The notes below the pieces were generated by a model that saw nothing but the letters and a program-made list of their open reading frames with translations, made no database searches and was not told the DNA's origin. The position numbers and the translations under genes are program-made. Below, piece after piece: positions 16,973 to 23,133 of a stretch of 33,033 bases of DNA. The stretch is from Rhodoblastus acidophilus. Its GTDB lineage: Bacteria; Pseudomonadota; Alphaproteobacteria; Rhizobiales; Beijerinckiaceae. The stretch covers positions 1-33,033 of the forward strand of contig NZ_FYDG01000021.1 of assembly GCF_900187365.1 (NCBI RefSeq), written 5' to 3'. Positions within the stretch are counted from its first letter, which is position 1. Every line of letters starts with the position of its first letter.

Positions 16973-18105
16973 AAAGCGCTCTCGAGCCCGGTGGGCCCCA
17001 TTTGAAAATCGGATCGAGCCTACCGTCGCTTGGTCTCGCCTTACGACGGTTCCTCGAATGGGAGCTTCGTGAAGCAAAGAAGCTGCTGCCAAGGGCCTTA
17101 CACTCGTGGGCACTCAGACACGGCCCCCGTGCAGCCGTTACTTGCCCCGGCGCCGCTGAACTCGTAGTCGCGGACGCCCCGAACTCACCAGGTTTTCGCA
17201 TCGCAGGCGCCGAGATCGCCGCGGGTTCGCTTGAAGACGCCCTGTCACGCCGCAAGGTGTCGCGCGAGGAACTCGCCATCGTGCTGGAGCTGCCAGCGAA
17301 ATCTTTCCTGACACGTCGCTTAGAACTTCCGAGGGCTGCGCTCTCGCAGCTCGACGCCGTCGTGGCCACGGAGATCGAGCTTAAAACTCCGTTCGATCCC
17401 GGCGCTCTATTTATTCAGACTTCGATCGCGCATTATGCCGATTCAAACAAGTCGACTGTCACGCTCACGCTCCTTCGGCGCGATTTCGCGCTCGCCGCTC
17501 TGGATGGTTCGGGCCTAACAATTGATGACCTTTCTGTTATCCGCTCTGCGGGAGGCGCGGGACGATTTGAGATCACGCTCGGTAAGGTGAACAATCACCG
17601 ACGTTTTTTCGGCGCCGCCGGCGCCCTGGTGGCGCTGGCCACCTTGCTCGTGGCTATCGGTCTCAGCGTTGATTTCTGGCGTCAAGGCGAAAAGACGGCC
17701 GAACTAGACGCGAGCATCGCGGAGCTCGCAGCGGAAGCTTCAAAAATCCGACCAAGCGCCGACCGAGCGAGGAAAGAGAGCTACCTAATCGAGCAGTTGC
17801 ATGAGGCGCGTCGGCGCAACTCGCCTCTGACTGTGCTCTGGGAAGAGATCAGCCGATTGACTCCTGACAGCGCGTGGATCTCTGACCTGCGACTCACCGA
17901 GGACAAGGATGGTGAGCGCAGCATTGAACTGGTGGGACTCGCACGTTCCGCGGTCGATCTGCCGCTGCTCTACGGTCGCTCTCGCTATTTTTCGGAGGCG
18001 ACACTCACTGCACCCATTACCTTAGATACCAGAGAAAGGATGGAGAGCTTTTCGCTCCGGCTCAAAATTCGGCGGGCGCCGCCGCTTAAGGAAACCTCAC
18101 CATGA
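16969..18105 (+). CDS. gspL: T2SS inner-membrane protein GspL
   Basis: Anchors the GspE ATPase to the membrane and pairs with GspM. It has 378 residues from a TTG at 16969, whose last two bases are the first two of the preceding TGA. The N-terminal part (to about 200) is the reduced actin-like cytoplasmic domain, with LPAKSFLTRRLELP and ATEIELKTPFDP. A membrane helix (about 213-235) and a periplasmic ferredoxin-like domain (PilN-like, ending around 370) follow. It overlaps gspM by 4 nt. Sequence divergence is high, so the call rests on domain order and context. Confidence 0.8.
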   Translation: MKSALEPGGPHLKIGSSLPSLGLALRRFLEWELREAKKLLPRALHSWALRHGPRAAVTCPGAAELVVADAPNSPGFRIAGAEIAAGSLEDALSRRKVSREELAIVLELPAKSFLTRRLELPRAALSQLDAVVATEIELKTPFDPGALFIQTSIAHYADSNKSTVTLTLLRRDFALAALDGSGLTIDDLSVIRSAGGAGRFEITLGKVNNHRRFFGAAGALVALATLLVAIGLSVDFWRQGEKTAELDASIAELAAEASKIRPSADRARKESYLIEQLHEARRRNSPLTVLWEEISRLTPDSAWISDLRLTEDKDGERSIELVGLARSAVDLPLLYGRSRYFSEATLTAPITLDTRERMESFSLRLKIRRAPPLKETSP

Positions 18106-18680
18106 GTCTTCTCGATCGAGTGCGCGGCTTTCCGGTGCCATTCCTCGCTGTTAACGCTCTAATTCTGGCTTGCATATATTTCCTAATGATCGCGCCTATT
18201 TTGGACGCCGTCGCAGAAAGTGAGGCTGGACTTGATTCGCGCCGAGAAACCCTAACTCGCTATCGCGCGGTGATCTCCCAAGCGACGGAAATCGCGAACT
18301 CTGCGAAGCGTTTGACTAAGGACAACGACAACGGCGAGTTCCTCACGGGCGACAACGAAGGTCAAGTTGCCGCAAACCTCCATTCAAGGCTTAAGGCCGC
18401 CGCTGACGCCGCGAAAGTCAACGTGCGTTTGCTACAAATGCTGCCAACGAAAACTCTACAAGGCTCAGCGCTGACCGGAGCCAGGCTCGAGGTCACCGGT
18501 TCGCTACCCGCCATTCATAGCTTGACGAGGACGTTGGAGACCACAATGCCACTTTTGTTGATTACCGAGGCCGATCTGCGTCCGGAAACTTTGGCCTTGG
18601 GCTCGACCGATGACAAAAATGCGCTGATCGCCGCGCAATTCAACGTGTTTGCCGCGGCCAAGCCTTTCGTTTCGCCGTAA
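18102..18680 (+). CDS. gspM: T2SS inner-membrane protein GspM
   Basis: A 192-residue bitopic protein: short cytoplasmic N-terminus, one membrane helix (about 13-32), a coiled-coil stretch rich in Glu/Arg, and a C-terminal periplasmic ferredoxin-like domain (LEVTGSLPAIHSLTRTLE). This matches the GspM type found outside the gammaproteobacteria. The ATG at 18102 overlaps the gspL stop. It is the last gene of the operon; the next expected gene (gspN or gspD) is absent and an IS3 element begins 77 nt downstream. Confidence 0.8.
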   Translation: MSLLDRVRGFPVPFLAVNALILACIYFLMIAPILDAVAESEAGLDSRRETLTRYRAVISQATEIANSAKRLTKDNDNGEFLTGDNEGQVAANLHSRLKAAADAAKVNVRLLQMLPTKTLQGSALTGARLEVTGSLPAIHSLTRTLETTMPLLLITEADLRPETLALGSTDDKNALIAAQFNVFAAAKPFVSP

Positions 18681-18757
18681 AGCTCTCGTATCGAGTTCAT
18701 GCAAACTGTCCAAGCATTACGCGGGTGTAGACGCTAAGGAAAGCTTCCTCTCAAGAT

Positions 18758-18784
18758 TTGAACCGCGCCGGGTTTGCCGGAGGC
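18758..18784. repeat. IS3 terminal inverted repeat, orfB side
   Basis: 27 bp starting TTGAACCGCGCCGGG, an exact reverse complement of 19423-19449. It marks the orfB-side end of the element. Confidence 0.9.
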
Positions 18785-18797
18785 GCTTTTGATCTAA

Positions 18798-19064
18798 TCA
18801 CGCCGCGATGGCGGTCTGATTGAGAGAGGCGTAATAGCGCGCCTCTGCCTCGGCTGGCGGGATGTTGCCGATCGGCTCCAGCAGCCGGCGGTGATTGAAC
18901 CAGTCGACCCATTCGAGCGTGGCGAACTCGACGGCCTCGAAACTCTTCCAAGGCCCACGCCGATGAATGACCTCGGCCTTGTAAAGCCCGTTGATCGTTT
19001 CGGCGAGCGCGTTGTCGTAGGAATCGCCAACGCTGCCGACCGATGGCTCAATGCCTGCGTCCGC
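18798..19064 (-). pseudogene. IS3-family OrfB, C-terminal remnant
   Basis: The open frame to TGA 18798-18800 reads AGIEPSVGSVGDSYDNALAE, WVDWFNHRRLLEPIGNIPP and ARYYASLNQTA, the end of an IS3-family integrase with the last catalytic Glu. It has no start codon and directly follows the orfA stop because of the internal deletion. Confidence 0.85.
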
Positions 19065-19070
19065 CGACCA

Positions 19071-19394
19071 TCACTTCGACCGGCGGTCGAGCTCCGCCAG
19101 CGCAAAATAAGCCGACGCCTTGCGCAGGATCTCGTTGGCCTGCTTGAGTTCGCGGTTCTCGCGCTCCAGCGCCTTCAGCTTCTCGGCGACGTCGGTCGGC
19201 ACGCCGGCGCGCTTGCCGGTATCGACTTCAGCCTCGTTGACCCATTCCCGCAGGGTGTGCGGCGAACAGCCAATCTTCGACGCAACCGACGACACCGTCG
19301 CCCAGCGCGAGGCATGCTCGCCTTCGTGATCCAAAACCATCCGCACCGCGCGGGCGCGAACCTCGGGTGAAAATTTATTGGTCGTAGTGCTCAT
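19071..19394 (-). CDS. IS3-family OrfA
   Basis: A 107-residue DNA-binding subunit of IS3 transposase. It has a helix-turn-helix ([19 protein letters not shown]) and a C-terminal leucine-zipper-like segment ([20 protein letters not shown]). Complete from ATG 19394 to TGA 19071. With orfB deleted it cannot form OrfAB by frameshift, but OrfA alone may still bind the ends and repress related copies (inference). Confidence 0.9.
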   Translation of the reverse strand: MSTTTNKFSPEVRARAVRMVLDHEGEHASRWATVSSVASKIGCSPHTLREWVNEAEVDTGKRAGVPTDVAEKLKALERENRELKQANEILRKASAYFALAELDRRSK

Positions 19395-19422
19395 GACGGC
19401 TCCATCCTATTTGGAAGTTGGA

Positions 19423-19449
19423 GCCTCCGGCAAACCCGGCGCGGTTCAA
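19423..19449. repeat. IS3 terminal inverted repeat, orfA side
   Basis: 27 bp, an exact reverse complement of 18758-18784. It lies 29 bp before the orfA start and probably holds the element's promoter. Confidence 0.9.
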
Positions 19450-19607
19450 TCGCTGAGTCCATCGCCCTGACAAAGCGCGCTTTAGGCAAATGGAGGCAAG
19501 CTCTCGCAGACCTAGATCCTACCACGGCAGTTACGGAATATGTGCGTCAAAACAGTGCAATGTTTGACGTGCCGCAACTCACCATCTGCCATAATGCCTT
19601 AATTTAG
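19450..19607 (+). pseudogene. Orphan gene 3' end cut by the IS3 element
   Basis: Directly at the IS border an open frame runs 52 codons to TAG 19605-19607. Its residues look protein-like (LTKRALGKWRQALADLDPTT, then VRQNSAMFDVPQLTI) and do not match an IS. No start codon lies in the first part, and no matching 5' half was seen on the other side of the element (18681-18757), so the rest was lost or moved. The family is not recognised. Confidence 0.4.
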
Positions 19608-19643
19608 CTGCCAAACGGCACACCAAAATAGTAGCTAAACGGC
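19605..19643. promoter_or_regulatory. Candidate operator pair upstream of the 65-residue gene
   Basis: TAGCTGCCAAACGGC (19605-19619) and TAGCTAAACGGC (19632-19643) are two related copies 27 nt apart, just before the gene at 19657. A third related copy lies upstream of the XRE regulator at 20156. The likely ligand is that regulator (inference). Confidence 0.4.
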
Positions 19644-19656
19644 CCACATAACGCTC

Positions 19657-19854
19657 ATGGACATCAAGTTTCTGGTGGAAAACGCCCAAATCAATCTGGC
19701 CCTCGCAGAAGCCGAACTCTGCGAGGCAAACAACATGGCGGCTTTGACGCGAGCGCTCCAGCACATCCGAGAGGCGTTGAAGGCGTTGGGCCTGAAACGA
19801 ACAATCGGAACCGAAGCAAACTTGAACTCCGAACGCGAAAGAGCCGAAGCCTAA
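19657..19854 (+). CDS. Small helical protein, 65 residues
   Basis: ATG at 19657, TAA at 19852-19854. The product is a predicted helical hairpin (INLALAEAELCEANNMAALT, then RALQHIREALKALGLK) with a charged tail. No family is recognised. It converges on the XRE gene (27 nt between stops) and both have similar TAGCTAAAC-type sites upstream, so the two genes may form one regulatory unit. Confidence 0.5.
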   Translation: MDIKFLVENAQINLALAEAELCEANNMAALTRALQHIREALKALGLKRTIGTEANLNSERERAEA

Positions 19855-19880
19855 AGGCGAGCTAGGTTTTTGAGCGTCGA

Positions 19881-20138
19881 TCAAGCCGCATCGAGCTGAT
19901 GGCCAGATGCCGATTGATCCGACAACCACGTAAAGAACGCAAACGGCGGCACATTCAACACACTACACATTTTCGATAGCAACGCTGCTCCAATACGCGA
20001 CTCGCCACGCTCAAATGCCAAAAGGCGGCTCTCCGTTACGCCGACGACTTCGGCCAACATGCCCAACGATAAGTTATTCCTAATGCGCAAACTGCGAAGA
20101 TTTGCTCCTATCCGAACATCAATTTCATTGTCGACCAT
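19881..20138 (-). CDS. XRE-family transcriptional regulator
   Basis: An 85-residue protein that is almost entirely one helix-turn-helix domain (about residues 9-63): GANLRSLRIRNNLSLGMLAE, VVGVTESRLLAFERGESRI and LLSKMCSVLNVPPFAFF follow the lambda-Cro/XRE pattern. It has no sensor domain. Starts at ATG 20138. It likely represses itself and the neighbouring small gene through the repeats at 20156 and 19605-19643. Confidence 0.8.
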   Translation of the reverse strand: MVDNEIDVRIGANLRSLRIRNNLSLGMLAEVVGVTESRLLAFERGESRIGAALLSKMCSVLNVPPFAFFTWLSDQSASGHQLDAA

Positions 20139-20155
20139 GACATATCACCTTCAGG

Positions 20156-20176
20156 TAGCTAAACCGCCGTTACGGC
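20156..20176. promoter_or_regulatory. Candidate operator upstream of the XRE gene
   Basis: TAGCTAAACCGCC (20156-20168) resembles the sites at 19605-19643 and runs into the palindrome GCCGTTACGGC (20166-20176). It stands 18 nt upstream of the XRE start, where an autorepressor would bind. Confidence 0.4.
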
Positions 20177-20762
20177 AATCTCAGGTTTTAATTACCCCAA
20201 TCTGAACCGATAGTGAACAGAAACATCTATACCCGCCATGCGTGCGCCCTCACGGAACCGCCCGTTATGGAGTCTTACTGCGGTACGCAAACGATAAAAA
20301 TACTTTAAACACAATTATATAACTATCTTTTTTCCAGCCACCTTCTGCCGTTGATGGAGTTGTGTCGGTGGTTTCAGTTTGTCGTACGTTGACGCAGATG
20401 TTCAACTTCCAGTTGATAACCAATTAGCCGCCACATTGAGCGTGATTCGATACGAGTGCAGAAAATGTCTGATTATGTACTGAGAGTCCTCTCTGATTGG
20501 GGTCTCTGGAGTCAAGCTGCTCCTGTTCAACCTTTCAGTGGGTGATCGTTTCGTTCACGTGGGTCACGCGCTTCTCTCCGCGGTCAGCGCAGGGCTGCCG
20601 CATAATGGGGTCAGGAAGGCGAAACGCCTCAATCTGTCCACGACCTCGTCGGCTTTGGACCGACGGGTTCGCGACTCTTAACGAGGTCGCTTCGCCCTTC
20701 GTCCCCACGGGAACGATCTGCTTCACCCTGCGGGCGAATTCATCAAAATCCTATTGGTCGTC
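20177..20762. other. Stretch without a supported gene
   Basis: About 590 bp. The first half is AT-rich. The second half (20497-20790) is open on the plus strand for 97 codons, and on the minus strand for 63, but neither has a ribosome-binding site or a recognisable motif. It may be the outer flank of the IS110 copy that ends at 20763. Confidence 0.35.
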
Positions 20763-21217
20763 TCAAGCTGCAGTCGGCTGGCTGTTCTGAATGGGCTCCT
20801 TGCCGAAGCGAAAGTCTGTTTCGTCGTTCCACATACGATGGAGCACGACCGCGAGCTTGCGGGCAACCGCGACGCGGGCCCGAGCCATGCCGCGATTTTT
20901 GGCGATCTTCATGCCCCATGCTCGCAGGCTTGACCATTTCTGGCTGCGCACGAGCAAGCTATGCGCCGCCTATAGAGCGCGGTGCGCGCGAGTTCGTCGC
21001 CGCATCGGCTGATTTTGCCTTGGATGTCTGTTTCGCCCGACTGGTAGCGCGCTGGCGTGAGACCAAGATGGGCGCCGACGTCGCGCGAATGCCGGAAACG
21101 TTCCGGTCGATCAATTGTTGCGCGATATGCAAGAGCGGTGATCGGACCAACGCCTGGAGCGCTCATCAGCCTGCGGCAGATTTTCTCTTGGCGGACGATA
21201 GCAAGAACTTGCTTGGT
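20763..21217 (-). pseudogene. IS110-family transposase, C-terminal half, frameshifted
   Basis: The Transposase_20 (helix-hairpin-helix) domain is clear: RRLMSAPGVGPITALAYRAT, VGAHLGLTPARYQSGE and GKISRCGDELARTALY. Near 20975 one base is missing: after ALY the expected EAAHSLLVRSQKW continues in the neighbouring frame to the TGA at 20763 (MARARVAVARKLAVVLHRMW). The N-terminal DEDD domain is absent, replaced by an antitoxin-like ORF in frame. Confidence 0.85.
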
Positions 21218-21445
21218 CAGAGCCTGCACGAACGCCTCGCTGTCTCGCACCGAAAGCGCCAGATACTGATGTTCCTCGATGGCGCGCCGCGCCGCGTCCT
21301 GCAAACTTGTCAGAACGAAATCCGTCACTGAGCGTCCTTGCAAGGCCGCGGCGTGTTCGATCAGGCGCTTTTGATCGACGGTCACGCGCGTCTCGAGGCG
21401 CTCTGCCCTGAAGCGGCTCACCGCGGGACTCTTTGCTTCAGCCAT
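20909..21445 (-). CDS. DUF1778 (TacA-like) antitoxin fused in frame to an IS110 tail
   Basis: The ATG at 21445 has GAGGGAGG 7 nt upstream. Residues 1-76 match a DUF1778/TacA-type antitoxin: a ribbon-helix-helix (RLETRVTVDQKRLIEHAAAL), then GRSVTDFVLTSLQDAARRAI and the typical end RDSEAFVQAL. From residue 77 the frame enters IS110 DNA without a stop and carries its helix-hairpin-helix domain up to a frameshift, ending at 20909 (178 residues). In family pairs a GNAT-type toxin gene follows the antitoxin; none is seen here, so it was probably displaced by the IS. Whether the chimera is expressed is unknown. Confidence 0.65.
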   Translation of the reverse strand: MAEAKSPAVSRFRAERLETRVTVDQKRLIEHAAALQGRSVTDFVLTSLQDAARRAIEEHQYLALSVRDSEAFVQALTKQVLAIVRQEKICRRLMSAPGVGPITALAYRATIDRPERFRHSRDVGAHLGLTPARYQSGETDIQGKISRCGDELARTALYRRRIACSCAARNGQACEHGA

Positions 21446-21675
21446 TTTGCAGCCTCCCTCTGCCGACTGATGCACGGCCATTGGCCGCACATCGTAAGAC
21501 AACAGATGCTGCATTTTTCAATGAGGACGCCGCCGTCACGGCCTATGCATAACTTTACAACTTGTCTTGGCCCTAAGAAGCCATGCTTCGTCGCGTCGGA
21601 CGCTGGACATGTCATGCTGTCTGCCCACGTCGCGAGAATGCTCTTCGACGATCAGAACACTGCGATGAATGTCGG

Positions 21676-21933
21676 TCATCGCCAGTCCAGCAGACGCCGA
21701 GTCGCGGAATCTGGCTTATCTGCGGGTTTGATTCGCTTGCGAATTTCCGCACGAACCCGAGCCCAATGTCCTGGCGGGCGATCGACGTCGATGATTTTGT
21801 GGTTCAGCTCTCCGATGACCCAGTTGCGGGCTTCAAGATAGGCATCGTCTCCGAATCGCTCGATCAGCGCAGAGGCGTCACGCTTGATCAGGGCGCGTTC
21901 GATTTTTCTCCGCCGCCACCAGTCGAATATCAC
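21676..21933 (-). CDS. Hypothetical protein, 85 residues
   Basis: Not recognised. A basic, soluble, probably helical protein (MIFDWWRRRKIERALIKRDA, then ALIERFGDDAYLEARNWVIG) starting at ATG 21933. The composition is similar to small conserved alphaproteobacterial proteins of unknown role. It stands alone between the antitoxin chimera and the small secreted proteins. Confidence 0.55.
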   Translation of the reverse strand: MIFDWWRRRKIERALIKRDASALIERFGDDAYLEARNWVIGELNHKIIDVDRPPGHWARVRAEIRKRIKPADKPDSATRRLLDWR

Positions 21934-22087
21934 CTGAGCGTTCCCTTGCGCATTGCCGCAAGATTACATGATTTCTACGAGCTGCAAATCTCACGCATGA
22001 GCGCTTGACGCAAAATCATCGCCCAAGGCTTGGCTTGTGTCACGTTTTGCTGCAGCCTGCTGGCGCTGTCGATGACGAGGACGTTCG

Positions 22088-22264
22088 ATGAAAATTTTTC
22101 TCGCTAGCCTTTTGACCTGCTGCGTCATTACCCTTACGCCTGTGGCATTTTCGACGATCGCCGAGGCTGGCTGGGGCCATCGCCATCAGCGTTCGCACCA
22201 TCAGCGTGGCGAGACGTGCTGGCGAACCAACCGCCATACCGGCGCGCATTTTCGCATATGCTGA
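22088..22264 (+). CDS. Small secreted His-rich protein (58 residues)
   Basis: ATG at 22088 to TGA at 22262-22264. It has a signal peptide (MKIFLASLLTCCVITLTPVA, likely cut after AEA near residue 27), then a short mature part with several His (GWGHRHQRSHHQRGETCW). His and Cys suggest metal binding in the periplasm. No family is named. It lies 27 nt before the next small secreted gene on the same strand. Confidence 0.5.
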   Translation: MKIFLASLLTCCVITLTPVAFSTIAEAGWGHRHQRSHHQRGETCWRTNRHTGAHFRIC

Positions 22265-22291
22265 TTCCTCGGTTTTCGTAGGATCACTGAC

Positions 22292-22555
22292 ATGGTGGTG
22301 CGCCCCCTGTCTTGGTTGCTTATCGTGAGCGCTTTGATACTTTGCTTGGCATCGGCTTACGCCTGCGAGGGATGCGGATGCAGGGGAGGTCCAGGCTACC
22401 GGCTCGCCAACGGCAACTGCGTCAGCTGGGCGCAACATGAAAAGCACAAAACCGGTGGCGATTTCCCCGTCGGCTCGCACTGTGAACATCCGCAGGGCTG
22501 TCGTCTTGAGACCCTTCAGGGCGTAAAGCTGTTGGGAAATGGTGCCTCGAAATGA
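22292..22555 (+). CDS. Small secreted Cys-rich protein (87 residues)
   Basis: ATG at 22292 with AGGAT upstream. A signal peptide (VRPLSWLLIVSALILCLASA) precedes a mature part with CEGCGCRGGPGYRL, C44, and a CEHPQGC motif. It resembles small extracellular proteins with a sequence of the type GPGYR..NG.CVSW. The Cys pattern suggests disulfides or metal binding. It probably forms a unit with the His-rich gene just upstream. Confidence 0.6.
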   Translation: MVVRPLSWLLIVSALILCLASAYACEGCGCRGGPGYRLANGNCVSWAQHEKHKTGGDFPVGSHCEHPQGCRLETLQGVKLLGNGASK

Positions 22556-22562
22556 GGTGTAT

Positions 22563-23003
22563 TCACTGACCGCCGCACAGCTCGGCCGCTTTTCGCCAAT
22601 CCTCCCAAATGGCCGATTGTGCGTCCTCCAAGCCTACTTGGCCTTGACAGACCAAGGATGAGAGGCACCTTTCGACGACGTCCTTATCACGCGCCTCTTC
22701 GATCGGCTGCAGCGCCAAATTCTGTTGATCGACGACGGCCCCGCCAAGCGCGAGGGGTATGATGTGGTCAAGCTGGTAGCGGTTTCGGTGGTCGATCGGC
22801 TCGCCAATCGCCGCCAACATTTTGGACTTGATCCGCTTCGTTTCGGAAACGTAGAGACGGATGCTTTGCGTCCAGCCAGGCGTGCAGATGGTCGTCGCGA
22901 TGGTCTCTTGCCTGACCTCCAAATTGAGCGCGGGTCTTTTTACGTCCTCCGAATAAGAGGCGGATGCGAACAAACATCCGGAAATGAAGATGAATGAGCG
23001 CAT
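22563..23003 (-). CDS. Exported HNH-nuclease-like protein
   Basis: A 146-residue protein with a signal peptide (MRSFIFISGCLFASASYS). ATG 23003 is preferred to the TTG at 23012. The mature part has HRNRYQLDHIIPLALGGAVV followed by NLALQPIEEARDKD, an HNH-like core (D-H at DHI, N at NLALQP) seen in small periplasmic proteins annotated as HNH nucleases. The third metal-site residue is not obvious, so nuclease activity is uncertain. It converges on the Cys-rich gene with only 7 nt between stops. Confidence 0.6.
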   Translation of the reverse strand: MRSFIFISGCLFASASYSEDVKRPALNLEVRQETIATTICTPGWTQSIRLYVSETKRIKSKMLAAIGEPIDHRNRYQLDHIIPLALGGAVVDQQNLALQPIEEARDKDVVERCLSSLVCQGQVGLEDAQSAIWEDWRKAAELCGGQ

Positions 23004-23133
23004 ATCTTTCAAGCGGCCTCGGTGGCTGCTTTAGCCTGTGCGAGCTTCTGCTTGCCCCTGTCCTCAGTCCGAACTCCAATATGGATGACCTGCGTCCGCG
23101 TTGTTTTATCAACGCATTGTCGCTTCCCTCTGT

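Larger units (their letters stand above)
18758..19449 (-). mobile_element. IS3-family element, internally deleted (692 bp)
   Basis: The element has perfect 27-bp inverted ends, a complete orfA and only the last third of orfB. About 700 bp of orfB, including the first two catalytic residues, is missing between 19064 and 19070. The intact ends could still be moved by a transposase supplied from elsewhere. No clear target duplication is seen in the flanks. Confidence 0.85.

Noticed and set aside
20497-20790. Frame of 97 codons before the IS110 end
   Set aside because: No start signal and an irregular composition rich in Ser, Trp and Cys; no motif.
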